This document shows, in pieces, positions 24,480 to 33,821 of a stretch of 64,000 nucleotides of DNA. A model generated the notes under the pieces. It was not told where the DNA came from. It did not search any database and was given only the letters and a program-made list of their open reading frames with translations. The stretch lies in NCBI GenBank assembly GCA_002399975.1, contig DHER01000101.1, forward strand, positions 10,748-74,747, read 5' to 3'. The stretch is from Firmicutes bacterium UBA4845 (lineage in GTDB: Bacteria > Bacillota > Clostridia > Tissierellales > Sedimentibacteraceae). Position 1 is the stretch's first letter; every line of letters starts with the position of its first letter. A program made the position numbers and the translations under genes.

Positions 24480-25679
24480 ATGAGCAATTTGTTAAATGAG
24501 GCAAAAGCATTGCAGAATGAAATAGTAAAAGACAGAAGATACTTGCACCGGCATGCTGAATTAGGTATGGACCTGCCTGTGACTTCTGCATATATTGTAA
24601 AAAGATTGAAAGAAATGGGATATCAGCCTGAAATAATTGCAGGTTCAGGAGTGGTTGTACTGGCCGGAGGGAAAAAACCGGGCAAAGTAATACTTTTAAG
24701 AGCAGATATAGATGCACTGCCAATTGTAGAAGAAAATGACCTGGAATATAAATCCGAGACAGAAAACATGCACGCATGCGGCCATGACGCACATGCTGCC
24801 ATGCTCCTTGGTGCAGCAAAACTTTTAAAAGATCATGAGGATGAAATAGAAGGTACGGTAAAACTTATGTTTCAGCCTGCTGAAGAAAGACTGTATGGCG
24901 CAAAGGCAATGCTAGAGGCAGGAGTTTTAGAGTCTCCAAAGGTCGATGCAGCAGCCATGATTCATATTTTTTCAGGAATGCCTATGAAAGCCGGAACGTT
25001 AGTTGTAGCAGAAGGAGGATATTCATCTTCATCAGGAGATATGTTTCATATAGATATTCAGGGTAAAGGCGGTCACGGTGCCATGCCTCAGAATTCTGTA
25101 GATCCGTTAAATGCTGCTGCCCATATTTTTATGGGATTACAGGAAATAATAGCAAGAGAAGTTACACCTTCAAGTACCGCAATTATAACTATAGGGCAGA
25201 TTCACGGAGGAAATGCTGCAAATATTATTCCTGATACATCATTTATAGAGGGTTCTATCAGAGCATTCGATAAAGATGAAAGAGAGTTAATGAAAAGACG
25301 AGTTGTTGAAATATCAAAAGGAATTGCCTCAACATACAGAGCAGAGGCATCGGTTGAATATAGAATGGAGTGCCCGTCTGTGTACAATGATTCATCGCTT
25401 TCTAAACTATCTATCTATGCAAACAGAAAAATGCTTGGTGCAGACAATGTTTTGTCTTTTGCAGATGTATTTACTGGCGGAAGAATGACAGGCTCAGAGG
25501 ATTTCGGATTTATAAGTGAAAAAGTTCCTTCAATAATGATGGCACTTGGAGGAGGCTCACCGGAAGAAGGGTACCCATATCCACAACACCATCCGAAAAT
25601 TAATTTTAAAGAGGATGTATTTTACATTGGCGCTGCTGTATATACGAATACAGCAATTCAGTGGCTCAAAAACAACTAA
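24480..25679 (+). CDS. M20 family amidohydrolase (N-acyl amino acid hydrolase type), copy 1
   Basis: A 399-aa metallo-amidohydrolase of the M20D group that releases an acyl or aryl group from an amino acid. The di-metal site is visible: HACGHDAHAAMLLGAA near residue 98, QPAEE near 138, the His of MIHIFSG near 161, and PQHHPK near 379. A dimerisation domain starts at GGHGAMPQNSVDP. GGAGG precedes the ATG. Copy 2 is encoded two genes downstream with a membrane transporter in between, suggesting import and hydrolysis of acylated amino acids or related conjugates. Exact substrate unknown. Confidence 0.92.
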   Translation: MSNLLNEAKALQNEIVKDRRYLHRHAELGMDLPVTSAYIVKRLKEMGYQPEIIAGSGVVVLAGGKKPGKVILLRADIDALPIVEENDLEYKSETENMHACGHDAHAAMLLGAAKLLKDHEDEIEGTVKLMFQPAEERLYGAKAMLEAGVLESPKVDAAAMIHIFSGMPMKAGTLVVAEGGYSSSSGDMFHIDIQGKGGHGAMPQNSVDPLNAAAHIFMGLQEIIAREVTPSSTAIITIGQIHGGNAANIIPDTSFIEGSIRAFDKDERELMKRRVVEISKGIASTYRAEASVEYRMECPSVYNDSSLSKLSIYANRKMLGADNVLSFADVFTGGRMTGSEDFGFISEKVPSIMMALGGGSPEEGYPYPQHHPKINFKEDVFYIGAAVYTNTAIQWLKNN

Positions 25680-25686
25680 TAAATTT

Positions 25687-25724
25687 AAGACATGCATCCG
25701 AAATATTTAGAAATTGCATGTCTT
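25687..25724 (+). terminator. Hairpin after the first M20 gene
   Basis: AAGACATGCA and TGCATGTCTT form a perfect 10-bp stem around 18 nt, seven bases after the stop codon. The following T-tract is interrupted by C residues (CCCTTC). Confidence 0.55.
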
Positions 25725-26114
25725 CCCTTCAAATAATTAATTAATTATCTTTATAAACATGCATTTATACATTGCCTATAATTTCACACATTAATTAACA
25801 AACTAATATTTATGCTAATAATTTTATTGTGACAACTATTACCAAAAACATATAAGCCGCATATGATATGCGTTTGCTGAAAAAAATTTAAAAAGTTATA
25901 AAAATATATATTGCTATTGGTGTAATACTATGCTATAATTCCATCTAAAAATAAAAACATGCTCATCATTTTATTCTATAATGATTCATTTTGCTAATGC
26001 CGTAGACAACTTGGGTCTAATCGCAAAAAATCTATTGACATATTCTCATATGCTGGCACAGAAATATTTGAAATCATAAATAAAAATAAAAACAGAGCGT
26101 GGCAAGGAGGAAAC
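25725..26114 (+). other. Long leader and promoter region of the membrane transporter gene
   Basis: TTGCTA (25911-25916) and TATAAT (25934-25939) are 17 bp apart and form a credible sigma-A promoter, leaving an untranslated leader of about 170 nt. The leader contains no gene, and I could not fit it to a known riboswitch. GGCAC near 26053 lacks a partner -12 element, so it is not a sigma-54 promoter. Confidence 0.5.
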
Positions 26115-27284
26115 ATGGACGGATTAACAGCTATAATGATTGTGCTTTTAGGACTCACAATTGGGGATTTCGTATCCTACAAAACAAATGCAACACTCTC
26201 CACACTTTTTGTAACAGCAGTTATTTTTATGATTAGTTTCTGGTTTGGATTACCTCCGACACTTTTTCAAGACTCTGGATTATTGGCAATGGGTTCATTA
26301 ACCCTTCCCATCTTATTAGTTAATATGGGTTCTATGATTAGCATGGAAGAACTTTTTAAACAGTGGAAAACCGTGTTGATTGCACTAGCTGCAGTAGTTG
26401 GAATAGGCATAGTTGTTTTCTTTGCCGGCACACCTTTATTTGGTAAACAAATGGCAGCAGCAGCAGCACCGCCTATATCAGGAGGGGTCGTTGCAGCACT
26501 TATAATGAGTGAAGCCGCACTGGCTAAAGGGCTTGATGAGGTGGCAGTATTTGTAACACTGCTGCTTGTGACACAGGCATTTTTCGGAACACCTGTAGCA
26601 TCTTTTTGCCTTAAAAAAGAAGCAAAACGAGTATTGGCAGTGAATGATAGCTTAACACCCGTAAATGATGCTGAAAAAATTGTGGACAAGGTTGAAAAGA
26701 AACGATTAATTCCACCGCTTAAGAAAGAAATGCAGACGAATTTCACATTAATATTCAAATTATCCGTAGTAGCACTTTTAGGAGTAAAGGTTTCAGATTT
26801 AACTAATGGAGCTATAAATTCAATGGTAATTTGTCTTATATTTGGAATAATAGCAAGAGAAATAGGTCTTATTGATGAGGATTCTTTAACTACGGCAAAC
26901 AGTCAGGGATTTATAATGCTTTGTGTAATGGCGGTTATCTTTGGAAATCTGTCAACTGCAACACCACAGATGCTTAAATCATTAATTGTTCCGTTAATTT
27001 CATGTCTGCTACTGGGTGTTGTAGGTTTTACTATTTTTTCAACAATTGCAAGTAAATTCTTAGGTGAGGACAAATATATGGCAATAGCAATTGGCGCAAC
27101 AGCACTGTTTGGTTTCCCCGGAACATATATAATATCAAACGAAGTTGCAACTGCAACTGCCAAAAATGAAGAAGAAAAGAAAATAATTTTAGATGAAATA
27201 CTTCCAAAGATGCTTATTGCAGGATTCGTAACTGTATCCATTGCATCAGTATTTCTGGCTGGATTCATGGCTAAGTTAATATAA
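26115..27284 (+). CDS. Predicted multi-helix membrane transporter (family not certain)
   Basis: A 389-aa protein with about ten hydrophobic helices. Conserved-looking parts are MGSLTLPILLVNMGSMISME near residue 60, then AAPPISGGVVAALIMSEAAL near 120, and GATALFGFPGTYIISNEVA near 320. The two Gly/Pro-rich helical hairpins are placed symmetrically, as in inverted-repeat secondary transporters of the GltS/DUF819 type, but I do not recognise the family with certainty. AAGGAGG precedes the ATG. It lies between two M20 amidohydrolase genes, so it probably moves their substrate or product. Confidence 0.75.
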   Translation: MDGLTAIMIVLLGLTIGDFVSYKTNATLSTLFVTAVIFMISFWFGLPPTLFQDSGLLAMGSLTLPILLVNMGSMISMEELFKQWKTVLIALAAVVGIGIVVFFAGTPLFGKQMAAAAAPPISGGVVAALIMSEAALAKGLDEVAVFVTLLLVTQAFFGTPVASFCLKKEAKRVLAVNDSLTPVNDAEKIVDKVEKKRLIPPLKKEMQTNFTLIFKLSVVALLGVKVSDLTNGAINSMVICLIFGIIAREIGLIDEDSLTTANSQGFIMLCVMAVIFGNLSTATPQMLKSLIVPLISCLLLGVVGFTIFSTIASKFLGEDKYMAIAIGATALFGFPGTYIISNEVATATAKNEEEKKIILDEILPKMLIAGFVTVSIASVFLAGFMAKLI

Positions 27285-27291
27285 AAAAATA

Positions 27292-27318
27292 CCGGTGTCT
27301 CCCCTAAAACAGCACCGG
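27292..27318 (+). terminator. Short hairpin between transporter and second M20 gene
   Basis: CCGGTG and CACCGG enclose 15 nt. No T-run follows, so it may only stabilise or partly reduce the downstream transcript. Confidence 0.4.
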
Positions 27319-27350
27319 ATCTTTATAACAACAAATTATAGGAGGAAAAC

Positions 27351-28517
27351 ATGAACATCAAAGAAACATCTAAAAAATACGAAAAATACACTATTGACAT
27401 GAGAAGAGAATTCCATATGAATCCGGAACCCAGTATGCATGAAGTAAGAACAGCAGGCAGGATAAAAGAAGAATTGGATAAAATCGGTGTCCCATATATA
27501 TCAATAGGCAAATCAGGAGTAGTTGCCACAATACAGGGCAAGAACAAAGGCAAGACAATCGCACTAAGGGCTGATATAGATGCCCTTGAAGTTAATGAAG
27601 CGCGTGATATACCATATAAATCAAAAAATGAGGGGTTTATGCATGCCTGCGGACATGATGCTCATGGAGCAATGCTGTTAGGTGCCGCACATGTTTTGAA
27701 TGAAATTAAGGATGAATTTAATGGAACGGTTAAACTTATATTTCAGCCCGGAGAAGAAACAGCTCAGGGTGCTAAGGCAATGATCAAGGGCGGAGCACTT
27801 GATGGAGTTGATGAAGTCTTTGGAATGCATGTCATGGGCAATATTCCCTCAGGCAAAATAGCAGTAGGAGGAGGACCCCGCATGGCATCGGCAGATATGT
27901 TTAAAATCACGGTAAAGGGTGCCGGCGGACATGGTTCCATGCCAAACCTTGGTGTAGATGCCGTTGTAGCCGCTTCTGCAATAGTAATGAACCTGCAGAC
28001 ACTGGTAAGCAGAGAAATATCTCCTATGGAAAGTGTGGTAGTAAGTGTCGGTAAGCTGACATCCGGAACAAGATTTAATGTAATAGCTGATAGTGCAATA
28101 ATGGAAGGAACTACAAGATGCTTCAGCTATGAAATCAGAAAACAGCTTCCGGAAATGATGGAAAGAATTATTAAATCAACTGCAGCAAGCTATAGAGCAG
28201 AAGCAAATCTGAAATACACCCTTTTAACAGCACCTTTAATTAATAATGAAGAATCTTCCGAAAGAGCTAAAAGGTCAGTAGAAAAAATCATGTCAAAAGA
28301 TGCAGTCGCAGAATTTGATAAAACACCTGGGGGAGAAGATTTTTCCGAATATCTGGAGCTTGTCCCCGGTACATTTGTAATTGTAGGAACTGCCAACAAA
28401 GAAAAAGACACATGCTACTCTAATCATCACCCAATGTTTAACATAGATGAGGACATGCTGGTAAACGGAGTAGCTCTGCATGCACAATATGCTTATGATT
28501 TTTTAATGAATGAATAA
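27351..28517 (+). CDS. M20 family amidohydrolase, copy 2
   Basis: A 388-aa M20D enzyme paralogous to copy 1. Metal ligands are found in HACGHDAHGAMLLGAA near residue 97, QPGEET near 136, GMHVMG near 160 and SNHHPMF near 361; GGEDF stands at the usual position near the C-terminal active-site loop. The dimerisation domain starts GGHGSMPNLGVD. AGGAGG precedes the ATG. It is only 66 bp from the transporter gene and likely co-transcribed. Differences in the substrate loop (GGPRMASADMF against GGYSSSSGDMF) hint that the copies handle different conjugates. Confidence 0.92.
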   Translation: MNIKETSKKYEKYTIDMRREFHMNPEPSMHEVRTAGRIKEELDKIGVPYISIGKSGVVATIQGKNKGKTIALRADIDALEVNEARDIPYKSKNEGFMHACGHDAHGAMLLGAAHVLNEIKDEFNGTVKLIFQPGEETAQGAKAMIKGGALDGVDEVFGMHVMGNIPSGKIAVGGGPRMASADMFKITVKGAGGHGSMPNLGVDAVVAASAIVMNLQTLVSREISPMESVVVSVGKLTSGTRFNVIADSAIMEGTTRCFSYEIRKQLPEMMERIIKSTAASYRAEANLKYTLLTAPLINNEESSERAKRSVEKIMSKDAVAEFDKTPGGEDFSEYLELVPGTFVIVGTANKEKDTCYSNHHPMFNIDEDMLVNGVALHAQYAYDFLMNE

Positions 28518-28539
28518 GCCACATCCGTTGAACAAAACA

Positions 28540-28579
28540 AAAATACTCCTTACAAGCTATCAATAAGGAGTATTTTTTT
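28540..28579 (+). terminator. Terminator after the M20 operon
   Basis: AAATACTCCTT and AAGGAGTATTT form an 11-bp stem around 13 nt, followed by a T-run. Confidence 0.85.
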
Positions 28580-28695
28580 ACTTAATATATTATTCCCAAT
28601 AATTAACAATCTTTCCCATATGCTTCTCCTTTGCAAGGTAACGTTATGTAAACACTCTTTGTTTTTTATTGAATTTTGTAATAAGAAAATCAAAT

Positions 28696-28724
28696 TTTAC
28701 TTTATATAGTATACGTGCTATGAT
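28696..28724 (+). promoter_or_regulatory. Sigma-A promoter of the PrpR-type activator gene
   Basis: TTTACT and TATGAT are separated by 17 bp, about 40 bp before the GTG start. Confidence 0.6.
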
Positions 28725-28765
28725 AAAATATTAATAAGCAATATATTAAGTTAAGGAGCTTTACC

Positions 28766-30622
28766 GTGGATAATAGTATAGCAATAATTGTGTCAAATAA
28801 AAAAATATCCGAGACCTGCGAAATGGTTGTTAAAAATTTGGGGTATGATTATCCAGTTTATCACAGCTCTACATCCGATGCGTTAAAACTGGCAGAAGAG
28901 CTAGTTGAAAATGGGACAAAAATTATTTTAAGCATGGGTTATACTGCCAATTATATTAAAAGAATTAAAAAAGTATTAGTTTTAGAGTTACAGTATACAG
29001 GATTAGAATTTATAGAAGCTATCAAAAAAGGATTTGTATATTCTGATAAAATAGCGGTAATAGGATCGCAAAGCTTAACTTATTTAATGTTAAAAGCTAT
29101 AAATAGTCTTGAAAAACCCGTAAAAGTATTTAATATAAAGGAAGATGAACCTATAGAGGAACAAGCCCAAAAAATTTTAGAAATGGGTTATGAGGTTATC
29201 ATAAGCGGCTCACCATCTGTAGATATCGCGAATGAGAACGAGAAAATAGGTATCACACCTGACATTGAAGAAAAAATGGTTAAAGAAACCTTGAATAGTG
29301 CGCGATATATTTTAAAATTGCTTAATGAAACAAAAAAAGAATCCCATACATTGCAAACGATACTAAATTGTACATCGGAAGGGATTATAGGAACCAACAG
29401 AAATGATAATATAACCTTCATTAATCCTACGGCAGAAAAACTGCTGCCTATTTCTATGAAAAAAGCAATCAATAAAAATATCGAAGAGATTTTTAAAGAA
29501 AATAATATTGTTAATGTATTAAATAGTGAATTCAATGAAAAAGATAATTGCAATAAAAAAAACTTTGTTATCAACAAAGAGCCTATTACCGTTGATGGAA
29601 ATGTAAACGGAGCTGTATATACACTTAAAAAAGTTACTGAAATTCAACTTATCGAACAGAAAATAAGAAAAAAGATATTATTAAAAGGGCACTATGCCAA
29701 AAAAACTTTTAATGATATTATTGGCGACAGTGTAAAAATAAAAAAAGCAAAAAAAACTGCACTTAAATATTCCAAATATGACAGCACTGTTCTGATTACA
29801 GGAGAAACCGGTACAGGTAAGGAAATTTTCGCTCAGTCAATACACAATGCGAGCCGCCGAAATAAAGGACCTTTTGTGGCTGTTAACTGTGCTGCATTAC
29901 CTGCAAATCTGTTGGAAAGCGAACTTTTCGGATATGTAAGCGGGGCATTTACCGGAGCAAGGCAGAACGGTAAAATCGGAATGTTTGAGATGGCCCACAA
30001 CGGTACCATATTTTTAGATGAAATAAGTGAAATACCTATTGATATGCAGGCAAGATTGTTAAGGGTCTTACAAGAACACGAAATTGTTAAAATAGGTGAC
30101 GATAAGGTAATACCGGTTGACGTAAGAGTTATAGCCGCTACTAATAAGAATCTTTTAAATTTGGTTGGAAATGGTAAGTTTAGAGATGATTTATATTATA
30201 GATTGTGTGTTTTGGAGCTTAATGTTCCTCCACTAAGAGAAAGGAAGGAAGATATATCGGAATTATCTAAAAGTATTATAAACAAGAACAATATTAAGCT
30301 TAAGATGAAAATAAAGGGTTTATCTAAGAAACTTGAAAAGGCATTTATAAGTTTTGAATGGAAAGGAAATGTAAGACAACTTGAAAATTTGATTGAGAAA
30401 TTGATGGTCTTGTCGGATTCGGAATATTTGGATATTATGTTGCTTGAAGAAACTGTACCTTATTTACTTGATGACGTACAGAAGTCTAATAGTAATTCGT
30501 TGGAATATACAGAAAAAAAGAAGATTGATGAAGTACTGGTACAAACAAATGGAAATAAGAAGGAAGCAGCTAAAATTCTTGGTATTAGTAAATCCACATT
30601 ATGGAGAAAACTAAACAAATGA
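28766..30622 (+). CDS. Sigma-54-dependent activator with PrpR-type N-terminal sensor and PAS domain
   Basis: A 618-aa enhancer-binding protein. Start is GTG with AAGGAG upstream. Residues 1-190 resemble the PrpR_N effector-sensing fold, residues 200-290 look like a PAS domain (GIIGTNRNDNITFINPTAEK), and an AAA+ domain follows with Walker A GETGTGKE near 349, GAFTGA near 393 and IFLDE. The C-terminus is a Fis-type helix-turn-helix (NKKEAAKILGISKSTLWRKL). The next downstream operon has a good sigma-54 promoter, so this is its likely activator. PrpR_N proteins typically sense a CoA-pathway or organic acid intermediate; the ligand here is unknown. Confidence 0.93.
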   Translation: MDNSIAIIVSNKKISETCEMVVKNLGYDYPVYHSSTSDALKLAEELVENGTKIILSMGYTANYIKRIKKVLVLELQYTGLEFIEAIKKGFVYSDKIAVIGSQSLTYLMLKAINSLEKPVKVFNIKEDEPIEEQAQKILEMGYEVIISGSPSVDIANENEKIGITPDIEEKMVKETLNSARYILKLLNETKKESHTLQTILNCTSEGIIGTNRNDNITFINPTAEKLLPISMKKAINKNIEEIFKENNIVNVLNSEFNEKDNCNKKNFVINKEPITVDGNVNGAVYTLKKVTEIQLIEQKIRKKILLKGHYAKKTFNDIIGDSVKIKKAKKTALKYSKYDSTVLITGETGTGKEIFAQSIHNASRRNKGPFVAVNCAALPANLLESELFGYVSGAFTGARQNGKIGMFEMAHNGTIFLDEISEIPIDMQARLLRVLQEHEIVKIGDDKVIPVDVRVIAATNKNLLNLVGNGKFRDDLYYRLCVLELNVPPLRERKEDISELSKSIINKNNIKLKMKIKGLSKKLEKAFISFEWKGNVRQLENLIEKLMVLSDSEYLDIMLLEETVPYLLDDVQKSNSNSLEYTEKKKIDEVLVQTNGNKKEAAKILGISKSTLWRKLNK

Positions 30623-30762
30623 ATTGTGAAACTGCCTTGCAAATGTTATATTTTACTTTTATTTTTAAAATACCTAAAAAATTTTCTGCAATAAAAAATT
30701 AACTCATGTCTGAAATAATAAAAATTTATAAAATATGAAAAAAATCAAATATAAAATATAGT

Positions 30763-30873
30763 TTATGTATATTGTTTGTTCATTTCAATAGAAACACCTT
30801 CATGGTAGGTGACAAGAACTTCGCCTATCTCATCCCCCTTGGTCCTTACACTATAAATAGATTTAAGTTTCAT
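30763..30873 (-). CDS. Small hypothetical ORF, 36 aa
   Basis: An ATG with GAGGT seven bases upstream opens a 36-codon frame that starts MKLKSIYSVRTKGDEIGEVL and ends NKQYT. It is rich in charged residues, has no membrane segment and matches nothing I know. It could be a real small protein or the start of a lost gene. It lies in the roughly 500-bp gap between the activator and the dehydratase gene, antisense to both. Confidence 0.3.
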   Translation of the reverse strand: MKLKSIYSVRTKGDEIGEVLVTYHEGVSIEMNKQYT

Positions 30874-31062
30874 TTTAGAACCTCGCTTTTCAAAATAAAG
30901 CTCTGAATAAATTTTATATTGCTAAATTTTAACGTTTGTATGTGAATATAAGTCAGCAATTGATATAAAAAAACACAAAGACTTTTATGATTTCATTGAG
31001 AATTGCCAGTTTTTATTGCATAGTTAAAATTAATTAAATTCTTATGAAAATATTTAAGGATA
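30874..31062. other. Upstream region of the sigma-54-controlled operon
   Basis: AT-rich stretch between the small ORF and the -24/-12 element. An activator binding site is expected here, but I could not find a convincing dyad by eye. The bases 30623-30762 likewise show no gene or clear terminator. Confidence 0.3.
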
Positions 31063-31080
31063 TTGGCTTGCTAATTGCAT
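31063..31080 (+). promoter_or_regulatory. Sigma-54 (-24/-12) promoter of the dehydratase operon
   Basis: TTGGCTTGCTAATTGCAT has GG and GC 10 bp apart and matches TTGGC-N7-TTGCA. It lies 44 bp before the dehydratase start codon and just downstream of the PrpR-type activator gene. Confidence 0.72.
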
Positions 31081-31123
31081 TATATAAAGCGTAACAAAGC
31101 AAAATAATTTGAAAGGAGACAAT

Positions 31124-32827
31124 ATGGAACGTGCAAAAAGAAGCGACGAACTAACAGTAGGCATAGAACGTTCTGCACATAGGGCTTTGTTGTACAGCTT
31201 AGGTATGGTAAAAGAAGATTTCAAAAAGCCAATGATAGCGATAGTAAATTCATGGAATGAAATTGTACCTGGTCATGCACATCTAAGGGAAATAGCAGAA
31301 CATGTGAAGCAGGGAGTGCTCGAGGCCGGCGGTATTCCAAAGGAATTTAACACTATTGCTGTATGTGACGGTATGTGTCAGGGCCATGTAGGTATGAAAT
31401 ATCCTTTGCCAAGCAGAGAAATAATTGCTGATTCAATTGAAATAATGATACAATCTCACAGATTCGATGCCATGGTTATGATAGCAGGCTGTGACAAAAT
31501 AGTTCCTGGAATGATTATGTCAGCCCTTAGAATTGACATACCGACAATTATAGTTACTGCAGGCCCCAGTATGGCGGGCAAATATGGTGATATTGATATT
31601 ATTACAACAACAGATATCAGGGAATTTGCCGGAAAGGCAGAAAAGGGCGAAATAACTTTAGAAGAACTTGATAAACTTGAGCAAGCCGCCATACCAAGTT
31701 TAGGTTCTTGTGCAATGCTTGGTACTGCAAATACAATGAGCTGCATGGCAGAAATACTGGGACTTTCGCTACCGGGGTGCGGAACAGCGTTAGCCGTCAG
31801 TTCAAAGAAAAAAAGGATTGCGAGAGAATCAGGGAAAAGGATTGTTGAACTTATTGAAGAAAATATAACTCCAAGGAAAATAGTCACTAAGGATGCTTTG
31901 GAAAATGGTATTGCTGCAAGTATGGCTATGGGCGGTTCAACAAATAGCGTCCTTCATATGATGGCATTTGCAAATGAAGGAGGCATTAAACTTAATCTTG
32001 AAGATTTTGACAGAATAAGTAGGAAAGTGCCTTATATTTGCAATATAAAACCATCTGGAAAATATACGCTGTCTGATTTGGATAATGTTGGTGGAATTCC
32101 AGCTGTATTAAAAACTATAGAGCCTTTGTTGAATAAAAATCATTTAACAGTAACAGGTAAAAATGTTATTGAAAATATTAAAGAAGTGAAGCTTACTGAA
32201 AATGATATAATTTATTCTCTCGAAAAACCCAAGGGTAAAGAAGGCGGAATTGCAATATTAAAAGGAAACTTAGCACCTGACGGTGCTGTTATTAAACAAT
32301 CCGGCGTTAAGCCAAGTATGCTTTACTTTAAAGGAAAAGCAAGAGTTTTCCATTCCATGGAAGATGCCAGCAATGCTGTAATTAATGACGAAATTAATGA
32401 AGGCGATGTGCTTGTAATCAGATACGAAGGTCCTAAGGGCGGACCTGGAATGAGGGAAATGCACATGACAACTTCACTAATTGTAGGCAGAGGCATGGAT
32501 GAAAAATGTGCTCTTATTACAGACGGACGTTTTTCGGGTTCGACACGGGGGCCATGTGTAGGGCATATTTCACCGGAAGCAGCTGCAAGAGGTCCGATAG
32601 CAGCTGTTGAAGAAGGCGATGAAATAGTTATAGATATACCAAACAGAAAAATTGAATTATTAGTTCCGCAGAATGTAATAGAAGAAAGGCTTAAGAATAT
32701 AAAGCTATTTGTAAAGGAACGCTCGGGAGTGCTTGCAAAATATTCCGATCTTGTAACATCAGCAGATAAAGGTGCCGTTCTGTTACCTAAAAGCCAGCAT
32801 GTGAAAACCGCAAATATTAAATATTAA
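31124..32827 (+). CDS. IlvD/Edd family dehydratase (dihydroxy-acid or sugar-acid dehydratase)
   Basis: A 567-aa Fe-S dehydratase. The ATG at 31124 is used because AAAGGAG precedes it; an upstream TTG has none. Cluster and active-site segments are CDGMCQGHVGMKYPLPSRE, AGCDKIVPGM with a cluster Cys, and GSCAMLGTANTMSCMAEI with another. The C-terminal half has GGPGMREMH and TDGRFSGSTRGPCVGHISPE, the barrel-like domain with the catalytic Ser. The family covers valine/isoleucine synthesis and sugar-acid breakdown. The sigma-54 promoter and catabolic neighbours favour a catabolic substrate over IlvD proper, and no other ilv gene is nearby. Confidence 0.9.
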   Translation: MERAKRSDELTVGIERSAHRALLYSLGMVKEDFKKPMIAIVNSWNEIVPGHAHLREIAEHVKQGVLEAGGIPKEFNTIAVCDGMCQGHVGMKYPLPSREIIADSIEIMIQSHRFDAMVMIAGCDKIVPGMIMSALRIDIPTIIVTAGPSMAGKYGDIDIITTTDIREFAGKAEKGEITLEELDKLEQAAIPSLGSCAMLGTANTMSCMAEILGLSLPGCGTALAVSSKKKRIARESGKRIVELIEENITPRKIVTKDALENGIAASMAMGGSTNSVLHMMAFANEGGIKLNLEDFDRISRKVPYICNIKPSGKYTLSDLDNVGGIPAVLKTIEPLLNKNHLTVTGKNVIENIKEVKLTENDIIYSLEKPKGKEGGIAILKGNLAPDGAVIKQSGVKPSMLYFKGKARVFHSMEDASNAVINDEINEGDVLVIRYEGPKGGPGMREMHMTTSLIVGRGMDEKCALITDGRFSGSTRGPCVGHISPEAAARGPIAAVEEGDEIVIDIPNRKIELLVPQNVIEERLKNIKLFVKERSGVLAKYSDLVTSADKGAVLLPKSQHVKTANIKY

Positions 32828-32838
32828 GGAGATTAAAA

Positions 32839-33723
32839 ATGATAATTAGAGAGACAAGCTTTTTTAGTAATGGATACAATTTAAAAGCAAAATTATTTTT
32901 ACCTGATGACTATAAAGAAGGAGAGAAAAGGCCTTGTGTTATCCCAAATTCCGGATATATAGGATTGCTTGATATTTACCCGTCTTTATTTGCAAGAGCT
33001 CTTACTAAAAAGGGCTATGTAGCATTCGGTTTCAATTATAGAGGTTTTTCCGACAGCGAGGGCCCAGCGGGCGTTTGTAAGCTGGAAGAGCAGGTTGAAG
33101 ATATTAAAAATGCTATAACATTTGTAAAGACTTTAGGCGTAATCGATGAAGATAGAATCGGACTTTTAGGCTGGGGTATGGCCGCTGGTTTAATAGCAAA
33201 AGTAACGGCTGAGGATAAACGTGTAAAAGCTATGGCAGGCTTAAATGGATTCTATAACGGTGAAAGATGGTTAAGATCTGTTTATTCATATGCTGATTTT
33301 ATAAATATGAGAAATGAAATTGAGGAGGAAAAAGTCAGATTCGTAAAAGAAGGAACAAGAAAATTCGACAATCCTTTCCACTTCTATCCTATGGACACTT
33401 CCACCACTAAAGTCGTAAAGGATAATTTATATCCAGTAAAGGACTACGGACAGGATATATCATTAGAAATAGGTCAATCTATTTTGGAATTTAATGCTGA
33501 AAAATATGTAAATGATATACAGGTGCCTGTATTTATAGGCCACGGTAAAGACAACCTGCTTCATCCTATTGGTGAATCAAAGCTTTTCTTTGAAAAAATT
33601 ACTTCTAAAAAAGAATTTTATACAATTGATGGAAAGCATAATGATTTTATGTTTGATGATCATCCGGTATTAGCGGGCCTTGTTACAAAACTTGACAGTT
33701 TCTTTTCGCAAATGCAAATGTAG
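32839..33723 (+). CDS. Alpha/beta hydrolase fold protein without the nucleophile serine
   Basis: A 294-aa alpha/beta hydrolase-like protein. The fold is recognisable from FNYRGFSDSEG near residue 65, the nucleophile elbow region and IGHGKDNLLHP, with IDGKHNDFMFD carrying the catalytic His. The elbow itself reads LGWGMAAG: residues 111-115 are GWGMA, so the usual GxSxG serine is Gly. It may have no hydrolase activity, use another residue or work as a lyase/binding protein. GGAG precedes the ATG, 11 bp after the dehydratase stop, so the two are co-translated. Confidence 0.83.
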   Translation: MIIRETSFFSNGYNLKAKLFLPDDYKEGEKRPCVIPNSGYIGLLDIYPSLFARALTKKGYVAFGFNYRGFSDSEGPAGVCKLEEQVEDIKNAITFVKTLGVIDEDRIGLLGWGMAAGLIAKVTAEDKRVKAMAGLNGFYNGERWLRSVYSYADFINMRNEIEEEKVRFVKEGTRKFDNPFHFYPMDTSTTKVVKDNLYPVKDYGQDISLEIGQSILEFNAEKYVNDIQVPVFIGHGKDNLLHPIGESKLFFEKITSKKEFYTIDGKHNDFMFDDHPVLAGLVTKLDSFFSQMQM

Positions 33724-33748
33724 TAAGAACTCGGATTACAAAAATCTG

Positions 33749-33780
33749 TCAGGAAGAGTAGATATGACTATTCTTCCTGA
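33749..33780 (+). terminator. Hairpin before the GltS-type gene
   Basis: TCAGGAAGAGTAG and CTATTCTTCCTGA form a 13-bp stem with one wobble around six nt. There is no T-run, so partial attenuation or RNA stability is more likely than full termination. Confidence 0.5.
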
Positions 33781-33821
33781 GAATTTACAATTTAAAATAA
33801 ATTAAGAAAGGTGGTTTTAAC

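Noticed and set aside
25997..26060. Possible sigma-54 promoter before the membrane transporter gene (TGGCAC near 26052)
   Set aside because: There is no GC at the required 10-bp distance, and a good sigma-A promoter lies upstream.
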